DNA of 56,112 nucleotides from Gnetum montanum. Its lineage: Eukaryota; Streptophyta; Gnetopsida; Gnetales; Gnetaceae. The stretch lies in assembly GCA_015680685.1 (NCBI GenBank), contig MNCI01035280.1:46151-102262 (forward strand), in the 5' to 3' direction. This document shows positions 1-10,382 of this stretch, piece by piece; position 1 is the first letter of the stretch, and the number at the start of each line of letters is the position of its first letter. The position numbers and the translations under genes were made by a program. Under the pieces are notes generated by a model, which had not been told where the DNA came from, made no database searches, and worked only from the letters and a program-made list of their open reading frames with translations.

Positions 1-1461
1 TTTAACACCATAGCCTTTTTTGTTCAGGATCTTATTGTAAATTCTTAAAAAATGATCAAATACCTCATCCTTATGATAAAAAAAGGCAACTTAAGTAAAA
101 TAAGAGTAATCATCAACAATGGTTAGAAAGTACCTTTTCTTTCCCAAACTACATGCTTGAGAAGGATTAACTACATCCATAAGAAGTAGATCTAAGGGAT
201 GAAAGGTAGATATATAATTTTTCTTACCAAACCTTATCCTTGTTTGCTTTTCTTTTTGGCATGCTTCACAAGTGTTCAAATTAAAGTCTTTGAGTTTGGA
301 TAGCCCACAAACCATTTCCTTTATTACAAGAGTCTGAAGAATTTCTTTGGTTATGTGGCCCAACTTCCTATGCCATAGATGAGTATCATCTATACAACTA
401 ATTAAGCACTTACATTCAAGGTTAGAATTATTTCCAAATATAGTGGTGTAAACATTTCCTTTTCTATTTCCTTCTATTACAATGTCTTCGAAGTTCAATT
501 CTTGTATTTTACACTTCTCTCTAGAAAACGTTACACTAAAATTTGAATAACAAAGTTGAATAACACTAAGAATATTATGTTTTAAGAATATGATGTTTTA
601 AGCCTTTAACAAAGAAAAATTGAATTATAGTTGGTAGTCCTTTACCTTTTCTTCTTATGGTACCAATACCTTTGATTGGAACCTCTACGTCATCTCCAAA
701 TGTGATAGTTTCACAATTTTATTTTGAGAAGTGGGTAAAGTAGGTTTTATCACCTATCATGTGTCTTGAGAATCTACTATCAATATACCACATGCTTTTT
801 TTGGCATCAAAGAGAGCTATTTGAACCATCAGGTTCTTTTCAGGCTTCATCTCTTTTTGTTTCCAAACCTACAAGGTTCCTAGCCTAGACTATTTGCTAA
901 GACCTAGTATACTATTTCATTCTAAAATGGTAGTATGCTTGAATATGACCATATTTTCCACAAAAGAAATAATTTAAGATTCTAGGCTTTGAGATTTTAC
1001 CAAACCTAGATTGAATTTCTTTTGTAGATTCTCTTAGACATTAATCCTTTTGGCTCCTATTTGTCAACTTCTCTATAGAGTTCTTATTCATTTTTTTAAA
1101 CACATCAGTTAGTTTTTGAATCTTAGCCTTAAGCTCTAAGTTTTCTTTCCTAAGATTGAAACATTCATCATTAAGAGCCAAAATTTTCATTTCCTTGTCA
1201 TGTAAAACATCTTTCATTTTGACACAAAAGTTTTGGAAAGAAACAAATTTATGAAAAAAATAGTCNCTTTATGAAAAAATAGTCCATACCTTTCTTCAAA
1301 ATAATCTTTATTTTTGGGCTTCTCTTATTGTTTGAATTGTCACAAGTTTTATCACCTTTATAGTTGTAGTCTTTCTTATTCCTAAATGTAAAGAGAGAAA
1401 TGAAAGATTTACCTTTACAAATGTGATATACTATTTGAATGCAACAATCGATGAAGCACAT
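1..1461 (-). pseudogene. copia gag-pol remnant (gag coiled coil, zinc knuckle, protease, pre-integrase, integrase start)
   Basis: Read on the minus strand. About 1240-1050 gives a charged heptad-rich segment (LNDECFNLRKENLELKAKIQ), typical of a gag coiled coil. About 1000-940 gives FCGKYGHIQAYY, a CX2CX4HX4C zinc knuckle that has lost its first and last cysteines. About 800-720 gives WYIDSRFSRHMIGDKTYF, the copia aspartic protease region; the usual glycine after DS is arginine. The longest open stretch, 498-91, holds the pre-integrase zinc motif (LWHRKLGHI, then CEAC) and integrase start (TIVDDYSYFT). A stop follows at 90, but homology continues to the window edge. Several stops and frame changes make this non-functional. 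The RNA would have encoded a Gag-Pol polyprotein for reverse transcription and integration. Confidence 0.85.
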
Positions 1462-1534
1462 TAATCTTCTTGTCCAATTGTGCCTGATGTTGATTGTCCC
1501 TTGTTCATGTTGCTTTATCTATGAGAGATAACTA

Positions 1535-1547
1535 GGCCCTGATACCA
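1535..1547 (-). other. copia primer-binding site (initiator-Met tRNA type)
   Basis: The minus strand reads TGGTATCAGGGCC, one base from the common plant copia primer site TGGTATCAGAGCC, complementary to the initiator methionine tRNA 3' end. It lies two bases from the inferred LTR end at 1550, the normal arrangement. Confidence 0.85.
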
Positions 1548-1549
1548 CT

Positions 1550-2638
1550 TGAAGAATGAGAACTAAGAAGAGGATGATGAATTAGTTTCCCAAATTGCAA
1601 GCAACACCTGTTACACAAAACATAATAATTACATGGTTCCCCAACTTGGGTACTTCATACTCGGAGGGTAGATTTCTTACACACCTTTGGACTTTGTTTC
1701 TTTCAAAATGTGGTATAGAGGACATCACAACCTTTACAACTTTTGAGCTCTGCTAAGGAGAGTTTCATCACTGCAAAAATCTCAACCCTGCAAGGCTTCA
1801 ACAAGCTCAAGAATGATTTAAAGGATCCCATAATGTATACAAGATAAAGCTCTGCTTTGGAGTGTTTTGATGCAACAAAACAACTCAATCATACAAGATT
1901 CCAACAAGCTCTAAAAGGATGCCTTCTTATAAGAAGCACATCAATCCCTCAAGGCAACAAGAAAATAAAAGAAATTACAAGGAGAGAATGTAACTTAATT
2001 TCCAAATTCCTTATACAATGAAGCACAATTCCACAACAAATCTAATAATTGATGTGAAAATTAAAGTACATAAGTACAATAGAATAAGATAGACAATTAT
2101 TTCTTTGATGTTGATAATACTTGCATAATTTCCAAGAGTTTGAAGTCTAGTCATAGCCTCCAAGTTTCTGAAAACACCTTGGAATTCATGTAATAGCTAT
2201 TCAATGACTAGTGTAGACATCTCATTTAAGATTGGGACATCTTGCTAAAATTAGCTTCAACTCTAGGGAGACGTCTCCTTTCAGAATGGAATGTCTCTAG
2301 GGTGACTTCTTTTCTAAGGAGATGTCTCCTATTTTTGGAAGATGTCTTCCTATGATTGGCTTCCTCTTGGTCAAGATGTCTTTTGATTCTTGGATATGTC
2401 TTATAAAATTTTGAGCTTTGGTTCCTAAGACTTTCTCTCATTGATTTTGATTCTTCTTAATCCCTAGGGCATCTTCATTTAGCTTGTAATTTGCATACTT
2501 TTCCATGCTCTCATTTTCCATATGAAGTGCCATGCTTCCTTAAGTCCTTGTTCATGATGTGAAGTTCTTGTTCTTGTCCTGTAAATATAACATCCACAAA
2601 AACATCATTTTTTCTACATTTTTCTTAAGGTTTTGACA
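1550..2638 (-). repeat. copia 5' LTR (left edge firm, right edge inferred)
   Basis: The left edge (plus strand TGAAGAATGAG) abuts the primer site. The right edge at 2638 is inferred from a ...TTTTGACA end, which gives a TG...CA repeat of about 1.09 kb. The second LTR is outside the window, so the edge cannot be confirmed. The middle carries a cluster of palindromic ATGTCT motifs. Confidence 0.65.
2267..2385. repeat. cluster of palindromic GGAGAYGTCTCC motifs in the copia LTR
   Basis: 2267-2278 is GGAGACGTCTCC, a perfect 12-base palindrome. 2318-2329 is GGAGATGTCTCC and 2337-2350 is GGAAGATGTCTTCC, each broken only at the centre. Weaker copies lie at 2288-2299 and near 2373 and 2393. The copies share the core ATGTCT/ACGTCT at spacings of about 20-35 bases. 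Confidence 0.75.
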
Positions 2639-3949
2639 TACCAAAATTTTAGCATGGATGGTTTTAGATGGAAAATGAAAGCTTTGAGTTTGAAGAGGAT
2701 TTTTAGAACATAGTCCAATGGATTCATTGTAGAGGAAAGATTACATGAAAAGCTTAAAAGGAAGGATATTTACTATAGGAAAAAGCTTTCATGGGTTGGA
2801 TAGAGAAATCTTTGATATTTAGCTAGGTGAGGGCTTTGGTATATCCTTGAAAGGTACACTTAGATATTTTACAACTTTCTCTAAATATTTGGTTATTTGA
2901 ATGTTCTTAGATTTGCATGTGCATCTCTATTAGATGAGATCAATTGTTATACTATTCTAAGTTTTTTTTTTCAACCTTGGACACCTGGTTGTAATAGATG
3001 GAGTCAAAATATATTTCAAGACTTTCACTACCATTGCACTTTAATGTTAAATCTTGACTATGATCTCAAGAATATCTAGATCTTAAGGCACTACCTTAAA
3101 CCTTAGGGATCTATTTTATTTATCAAGTGAAGATACCATGATGCTTTGAAATGACAAATCTACTAGTATAAATAGCTTATGGCTTCATCATCTATTACAA
3201 TCTCTCTTTTATTGCTAGAAAATCTATCCTTTAAAGTAAAAGTAGGAAACACACTATATGACACCAAACAATGGAGGTAGAAACAAACTTTAGAACCTAT
3301 TCTCCCATTCATAGTCAAAATCCAAGACTGATCCACCTCCATGTAAAACTAGAAGATCACCATGATGACATGCATACCCTAGATGTAAACATGTAAGGAC
3401 CCTTAGCCTTTGTCTTAACACCATGGTTTTTAGAAGAAGACTATTAGAATATGGTTCAAGACCTAATCTTCTCTTTGGCTTAAAAAAATCCTACAAGAAG
3501 ATCTGGGCTTCTAATGTGGTCTAGAAACTTTAATCTAATAGGTATCATATGAAAAATCCCTAATTTTTCCTTAGTTGCATGGGTTTAATTAGCCATAGGC
3601 ATGGAGGAGCCTCATCCGCCACTACTTAATGAAGATTATTGCTTAGAATATGAGGGGTATTACACACCCCTCACATAAGTCAATCATCTTGAATTGGTGG
3701 TTGCAAGAATCTATTGATATTCTCTATTTGTAGAAAATTATGGCAATACTATTCTCCTAAAGTTTAAGGGATACTATTAAGGGATTGCCATTGAAAATTA
3801 GGGATTGCCATTTAGTTTTATCTCCTAGAACTTAAACTTGTGGACATTCTAATTCTAGGTTGTAAATTTACGTAGTCTAATCTTAGAGCTAAGCCAAATA
3901 CTATTTTGTATAAACTAGATCATATTCTTGCCTTTGTATAATGGCTTCA
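2639..3949. other. AT-rich intergenic sequence, nothing recognised
   Basis: Both strands show only short random-looking open frames with no family motif. No structured repeat was recognised. Confidence 0.6.
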
Positions 3950-5240
3950 GTTGAAAACCATTTGGAACTACCAATGTTGGCCTTCAATCTTGTGACTAGG
4001 GTCATGAGAAATGAAGGTGTTCCTTCAAATAGGGTTTAGGTGCTTGCTAGTCTTTAGCAACATCAAGGCCCAGATACCTCCAAATAAACTCAGTGGTTAT
4101 AGAGCAAACTAAGCGTGAATGTGTAGTTGCTAGTGTAATTTTTGAAATGGTTAGGGTTGTGTATGAAATTGTAGCTAGCTATTGTAATAGAAATTTAGCT
4201 AACCTTGTCAAACACTATGAGTCATTAAAGATTCCTATTTTGTTAAGTCACTTAGTCTATATAGTCCCTATAGTACATTGCTTAAAACAAATAAAATTTC
4301 ACAAAAATGCTTGACTACAATTTTGCCAATATCTACTCCTAATTTCCCTTAGAGAGAAAGTTCCACAAGAAAATTAGAAATAGAGTGAGATTCAATGGAT
4401 TTAGAAAAAGAAAAGAAAAGAAATGTCAATTTGTATGAAATCATAAACATTTAAGTGAGATAAATTGACATGAGGAAATACTTTGCAATAAAGCTATTCC
4501 AATTCAATCCAAATATTATGAATTGTCCAATCTTTGAGCTCAACAAGCAACTTTGTAAAAGACATTCTTATTTAACTATCAAAATGCTTTGTAAACAACA
4601 AAGTACAAGCTTTTATTTGGCTAGTTAATAGTTGTCAAGAATTGTAAACAATAAAGCTTTCAGAAAAATTTGACAATTTCAAGATTGAAATATTAAGGTA
4701 ATAAAATTTTAAAAAATGAAGCTATTTTAGTCATCTCAAAGTATCAAAGATTTTCTAGATCCTCTAGACTCAAACAAAGAATTTCTATAAGACATTATTC
4801 TTAAATTGCTGAAGACGTTGGTCAAAGATAACATAAGCTCTTATATGGCAACCAAAATAGAAGTCTAGAATTATGCAAACATAAAGCTATAAGAGCAACC
4901 ATAAATCCCAAAATTAAATGCCAAGCACAATACTATCTAAACCATTAGCTAAGAAACTAAGAAAAAATGAGAAGAAAAGAGCTCACAAGATTAAAACAAA
5001 GCAGCTTAATTGATGCCTTTAGCAAGCCATGCTTTACAATTTTCAATATTTTTCTTGATCTCCCTTTCAAAAATTCTCTCCTTGAAGCTCTTTTTATAGT
5101 GGCTTAAAGGTAGTTACAATCATAAGATATTAAGGTGAGTTACAAATATCCAGGGAATTTACTCATAACCACCATAAGAAGTAACTTCTATAGGAAGTTA
5201 TGAGAGATTCAAGCCATAGATGTCAAGTGTCCTAAACTAC
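3950..5240 (-). repeat. solo-LTR-like repeat, copy A
   Basis: Homologous to copies B and C on the opposite strand. The minus strand carries a TATA-like box (CACTATAAAAAGAGC, near 5090-5110), and the segments on both sides align with the other copies. The open frame at 4093-4314 is antisense to this direction and similar to that in copy B (shared YCNRNLANLVKH), so it reflects repeat homology rather than a gene. Ends are approximate; no target duplication was found. Confidence 0.7.
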
Positions 5241-5528
5241 CTTTCTTTTTAAATCACAACTTTCCTTTCTTTTCTTTTCTTTTTTATGCATCATAATAGG
5301 ATTAGGATTATTTCCAACATGTTTGGAGGTTTAAGCCATTAGCAAAATAGAAAAGGCCTGTAACAAATGAATTGTGACGAGGCATGGTGAGTTGAGTTGG
5401 ATGGCGGGGTAGCTGTATTAAAAAGTAATTCAAGCCTCCACGGAGACATGACGTGAAAGAGGGCAGGACTTGAGTACAACGGTCTCCATTGATAGGCCAA
5501 GCCTGAAGGCGAACAGGACTTCAAATTC

Positions 5529-5745
5529 CAGGCATTTGCCATAGAAGCTCATCCGTGTAGCCACTTTTTGATGCCTTGTATTTCTGAGCAACGGTGATGC
5601 TGCTGTTGTACTTCCCCCTGCATCTGTCTGCAAACGAGAAAAATTGTCTGGCATGGGTAAGGAGCTCATTTGAGTATGCACGATTGGAATGGCAGGAAAC
5701 AATAGATGCAGATGCCAGTGCAGCTGCTATTTCGCCGACGAGATC
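5529..5745 (-). pseudogene. glycosyl hydrolase family 9 (endo-1,4-beta-glucanase) exon fragment
   Basis: The minus-strand translation includes EIAAALASASIV, then YSNELLTHARQFFSFADRCR, then KYNSS, and SGYTDELLW before a stop. The order A-AL-A-ASIVF / YS-LL-A---F-FAD--RG-Y / SGY-DELLW is the hallmark of plant GH9 endoglucanases, secreted or membrane enzymes that act on cellulose and xyloglucan in the wall. Only about 70 codons of a protein normally of 480-620 residues are present. The phenylalanine expected after SIV is gone and the frame stops right after DELLWQMPGI. This is a dead fragment, perhaps captured by a transposon or left from a retrocopy. GC content is clearly above the surroundings. 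Confidence 0.8.
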
Positions 5746-5918
5746 GGATTCGGGATGACAATGATACCAAGGGAGCTCAGAAAGGCGTTGTTGCAGCGTA
5801 TCATGTTATCTCGGAGCTGCTCGTACGTGGTCATGGCAAGCAACCGTGGGTGCCGTGATTGCTGTTTCTGCTGTTGCTGTTTTTCCTTTTGCTGCTGCTG
5901 CTGCTGAGGATTTTGCAT
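5727..5918 (-). pseudogene. polyglutamine protein fragment, probable host gene piece
   Basis: The minus-strand frame opens with two glutamine runs encoded by CAG-type codons, then an amphipathic segment (TTYEQLRDNMIRCNNAFLSS, followed by LGI). The pattern YE-LR--NI-RN-AFL-SLGI recurs in my memory of several plant nuclear proteins, but I cannot name the family. It touches the GH9 fragment in a different frame, so two unrelated gene pieces seem to be joined. No promoter or full exon structure is visible. Confidence 0.45.
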
Positions 5919-6385
5919 GTGCCCATGGTGCCTGCGTAGGGAGTGCTTTTAGATGAGAACTTTCTTCCTGGAGCTGGGATCTCAAGTCGCTGGCTCTGCC
6001 ATGTGCATTTTGCATGACTTGGCATTTGCATTTTGCATGACATTTAAAAACAACCACAAAGGCCGCTAAAGAAGTTTATGCTATATTAAGATTTGTATTA
6101 TAGCAGCAGCATATATGCCTCCTATCTTGCGGTAGAAAGGTTTAAATTTTGGATTTTACCACCAATATACGTGCCTAGATATATTCCTCTAAGTTAAGGT
6201 TTTGGTAGTATTCATTGTTTAAAGAATTGGGCAATGCTCAATCTTTGTCTTTGTTGTTTTTCTATTCTTCTATAACCTTCCACAATTAGACATTGCCTTC
6301 CATTTGGATCAAAAGTAGTTGAATCTTGGTCAACAACCAATGTTAGCATTTCAAATTTGAATTTCATTTATAATGGCACCACAAT
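5919..6385. other. intergenic sequence between host-gene fragments and element 1
   Basis: 5919-6060 keeps the higher GC of the gene fragments and has a short direct repeat of TTTGCATTTTGCATGAC-like sequence near 6006-6042. The remainder is AT-rich with nothing recognised. Confidence 0.5.
6381..6385. repeat. target-site duplication of Ty3 element 1, left
   Basis: ACAAT directly before the left LTR. The partner at 18776-18780 is ACAAC, a 4/5 match with one transition. Confidence 0.6.
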
Positions 6386-7297
6386 TGATGAGAAGCGAGT
6401 ATACACTATGCCCAACCATACTAATCACTAGCGTTCACTAAGCGATCTAGTTAAATTTTGTAAACTTCACTATGCCCAACCATACTAATCACTAGCATTC
6501 ACTAAGCAATCTAGTTAAATTTTGTAAACTTCAACTCTCCAAGTACACTAGGTCTATGCAGTGATTATCAAGCATGTGATAATTGTCTTCTCATTTTCAC
6601 TTGTCAAGTGCAAAGGTATGGTTAAGTGATACTCAGGCATATGATTTTTATCATTTTACATTTATGGTTTAAATTGCCTAAGTGCTGGAAAATAAAGTAA
6701 TTGAATGTTTAATTAATCTAATAATTAATTGATATCGTAACTAATCCTAACATAAGCATTCGTTCCCATTTACCGTACACACCCTGAACAACATTGCAAT
6801 ATTACTGGGTTACCAAGTGTTAAGCACTACTGGGAAATAAAAACATTGACGTATGCTTGAAATGGTTGTACTTATGTGTATTAATTAATTGCTAATTAAT
6901 TAATTAATTTTATGCATTAAGGTAAATTTCTCAAATAATAAATGCATTTCAAGTAAATATTAATCTATTTCCAAATGCTACAAGGTTTGTGAAGAAAGCT
7001 TGTCCTTATTGCTAGTCACACCAAGGTGCTTAAGTACATTAGTGTTCAAATAAAGATCCGTACACTTCTCACTCCTACTGTGGGTACTTAGAAAATATTC
7101 TAACTGTTGAATGAACAAAATGCAAGAACTTTGCTAAGACACTACTATGAAATGCCATAAATGTGGCTAGTGACTGCGTATTTATAGGTAAAGATAGACA
7201 TTGCATCGATTAGGTCATGTCAATGCAACAAACCATATGTTGACGTGATCGCATCGACGACATCCTATTGATGTAACCCAAGGAAGATGTTTCATCA
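6386..7297 (-). repeat. element 1 LTR, 3' copy
   Basis: Bounded by TGATGAG and TTTCATCA; the polypurine tract lies just inside (plus-strand TACCCCCAT, 7298-7306). On the minus strand U3 motifs with GCATCGA/CATCGAC (about 7275-7200) precede the TATA box CCTATAAATA (7190-7180). A 64-base tandem duplication (6404-6531) near the left end is absent from the other LTR. Confidence 0.9.
6404..6531. repeat. 64-bp tandem duplication within the element 1 LTR
   Basis: CACTATGCCCAACCATACTA starts at 6404 and again at 6468, with the next 44 bases nearly identical. The partner LTR at 17913 has one copy, so the duplication arose after insertion. Confidence 0.85.
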
Positions 7298-7559
7298 TAC
7301 CCCCATAACTGAATAAAAACACCTTGAGTAAACAAAATGAGGAATAAGTTCTTTACAAAATTTTGGGAAGGTATGGGATTATTGACTAACTACAGACACA
7401 CAAAATGACATAAACAAAAACTCAGTGCCCAAGCGTATGGATTTAAAATCATTACAAACAGTTGATGTCTTGACAACACAATTGAATACCATGGCAAAAT
7501 CTTTTAGCACAACCCTCTGATGACTTAAAGACAAGGAAGAAAATTAGACAAACCTAGGC

Positions 7560-10382
7560 AGTGAAGGCCCCTAAGATGTCGAAGGACCTTCTCCTACCTC
7601 CGATGCATGTGGTTGATCAGGTGGTGGTTGTGGTTATCCTACTACAATTACAACTTTTGGCAGAAGATACAAAGCATCAAACAATTTTTTCATCTTCTCC
7701 TCCTTACTTTAGGGATCATACACAGTCCATGCAGCATCGCCTATGTGGGTTGGTATAGGAACATCCCAAGGATAGGGCATCGTAGGGAACAACTCCTTAA
7801 CATTGACAAACTAGGTAGTGAACTATTTACATTCGATGTTGAATACCATAAGTAAATTTTGCAACTCTTTGTAGTCATTTATTCTCTTAGTCAAGTTCTC
7901 TATTCTTAATCTCTGATCAATGAACTTTGCCTTGAGAACCTCAAGTTCTACATTTTCTATCTCAAGCTTTTACTTGATCTCTTTATGATGCTTGAATTCT
8001 ACCTCATATAGAAGGTACAAGCTGGCCACTTGCTTCTTCAACTCTAACCTTGGCCTTTCGGCAATTAGCATTGCTAGATTTAAGTAACAAAGGTTGGTAA
8101 GCTTCATGTACTCCATCATCTCCTCAATCTACAACTCCTTCAGGTAGATTTTTGCTTTGTTGTACATGTTGAGTTCATAAAAGATGGGTTGCCACACATC
8201 ATCTGCTTCCTTAAGCTACTATAGGGCCTTATTCACCTTTACCTTCATCAACTAGATGTGTTTTTCGTTGATTTCCTTTAGCAAACCAACCTAGTCTCTG
8301 TAGTGATTTTTGACCCTTTTGAACTTGAGGACCTCATTTTTCCAGGTGATGATTTCAATTGCAAACTTTTGGTAAAGGACATGCACCTCCTTCATTGAGA
8401 GATTTTGATTTTCTACTATCAGCCTTTCCAATTTAGTATTTACTATGGCAAGCTACTCTTGCTACTGTCGAATGAATTCAATCATCTATTCTTTGGCATC
8501 CCAACATTTCACGGCGGATGATTCTCCTAGGTTAGCCTTATGTTGCCCTAGAGGACCTCTGATAAATCCTTTAGAATGTTATAGGTAGTGACATCATTAA
8601 GGGCTTGATTGAAGACTGCCAAATCCTTTACATACTTAACCTCTTTGAGTTTTTGCTAAAGCTATTGAAAATTTTCATCTCGTGAGACTACTTAGTTGGG
8701 TATGGTGGGATCAACAAGGCAAGCTTTGAGTTTCCCAACTTCCATAGCCAAGCGTTGAATCTCAGCTCAAGCTATTTCTAATTGGGCATTGGCAATGAGA
8801 ACTTTGTCCTTAGCCTCAAGCAACTCTGACTAGTTTGTTGAACTAATTTCTAGGATATTAAAGATATCTGGAATTGGTTGCCTAGTTACTACTAGTTGAT
8901 CTAGTAACTCTTCATGATGAGCTATGCTCAATTGCCCACTTTTGAATCCTATGAACACTTGCACATCTCTAAGTATAGTAACATCTCATACAGATGTTAT
9001 AGGGGTGTTGAGTGCATCAACCACTTTGTTAGCCACCACCTATGCTATCATTTTTGCCCTTATTGTTGCATCACCAAAATAATTACCCCCTCATCCTCCT
9101 CGAGATGCATTGAAAATGTAGCAATGTTTCCAAAGATTTCTAGGAATTACTGCTATTGAGAGAGAGATACTGTTACCCCTTAAGTAATATAATTTGACCT
9201 CATGGACACCTACATTATTTGAGTAGAAAAAATTGGCATCAAACCTTCCCTCTTGCTAATGGATCGTGTTACTTCATTGAGATGACTCAATGTTGGTCTA
9301 TAGATGGAGGGTTTACCACCACTCTGTCCTACCTGCTACTATTGTAGAAGTTTCTCATGAAGTTCAGGCATGTGCTCAATAGCAAAGTAGAACTCTAGCA
9401 TTGTTTTTTCATGAGTGGGTGGTGATGGCAACTGCTCCTCTTTGATCACCTTAGTAGAGACCTTATCCTTCATCATTTCTACCCAAGAGGTAGAAGGAGG
9501 ATATGTTTGATGGTATCATTTGAATAGTGGGCTCTCCCTTCCCTTCTGCAACATTTTCAAATGAAACATGGAAAGGGGAGTGCCTTCCTTCCATGTTCAT
9601 TTTCTTTAAACTACTTCTGCATCTCCAAATAGATTAGTTATGGAAGGTTGATAGGGAATTTTCTGCTTAGAGTAGCACATGCACAGGAAGAGAAGGTTGT
9701 GATCTTATTGGGCCTAATCATTAGATTGAGGTGGTAGGTCACCATTTTAAAATATGCATACTTTGTCATTGTTAATGCATCAAACTCCTTACGGTCAACA
9801 CTGTAGCATCACTGGATCCACTCCTTCTTGACCTCAGGGTCTACTTGCATTGATATCTCTATGAAAGTTGCCCTAGTTTCTAGCAACCCAAGGGTCTTAG
9901 AAATGGCCTTCATCGCGTAGGACATAGAGATGTCCTTAATCTTCACTATGGCATTGTCCTACCTATTTTTCTAGAAAAGATATGTTTCACCCATGTACCA
10001 TTCTCTGCTAGAAGTGAGAATGGGCCACATGGGGGAAGTTTGGAGTTGTGTTTTGACATCTTCTAAGGTAGAGTCCAGAAAAGATCTAAATTTTATTTCA
10101 AGAAGAACTATTTTTTGGATCTCCCTAGATCTTATTTGCTTTAGATAGGCCTCCATCAAAGTGACCTCAAGGTTAGGTCTAGGTCTAGATGTTTCATCTC
10201 AATGGAATTGCTCCATTTCAACTTCTAGAATCTATCAGATAGATTCTACTTTAGGGCCCTCACAAAGAGGTCTTGTTGCATGTCTCTATTGCATGCTCCT
10301 ATTGGCCCCTTTCATTTCTAGGCCTCTTGTCCCTTGGTTGGGACAATCCTCCTTCCCATGGTTTCTTTGGTCTTGGCATCAT
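7560..10382 (-). pseudogene. element 1 ORF2: 3' accessory protein with coiled coil, decayed
   Basis: Lies between integrase and the polypurine tract, in the sense strand. The start ATG (10382) is placed by matching the other two copies: MMPRPKKPWEGG followed by a basic KRPRNERG stretch parallels the N-termini in elements 2 and 3. Around 10100-9960 the frame gives SPMWPILTSSREWYMGETY, matching the WYLG(K/E)TY-F block of the others. The body to about 7560 is rich in Lys/Glu/Gln/Leu with coiled-coil character but broken by many stops. Function unknown. The position is where env-like frames sit in some plant Ty3 elements, but I see no signal peptide or convincing envelope feature. Full length would be about 900 codons. 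Confidence 0.65.

Larger units (their letters stand above)
1..2638 (-). mobile_element. Ty1/copia (Sirevirus-like) LTR retrotransposon, truncated by window edge
   Basis: On the minus strand the order is LTR (right end), tRNA-iMet-type primer site, gag with coiled coil and zinc knuckle, protease motif, GAG-pre-integrase and start of integrase, then the window edge. RT, RNase H and the second LTR would lie beyond position 1. The gag coiled coil, the DS.FSRHM-type protease context and the palindrome-rich LTR resemble Sireviruses, but that assignment rests on recalled family traits. The coding frame carries several stops, so the copy is dead. Confidence 0.85.

Noticed and set aside
4093-4314. Open frame of 73 codons similar to one at 42474-42695, suggesting a conserved small protein
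   Set aside because: It lies antisense inside the solo-LTR-like repeats A and B; the similarity covers the whole repeat, not just the frame, and copy C has lost the frame.
5689-5907. Plus-strand Cys/Phe-rich frame
   Set aside because: It is the complement of the CAG repeat encoding polyglutamine on the minus strand.
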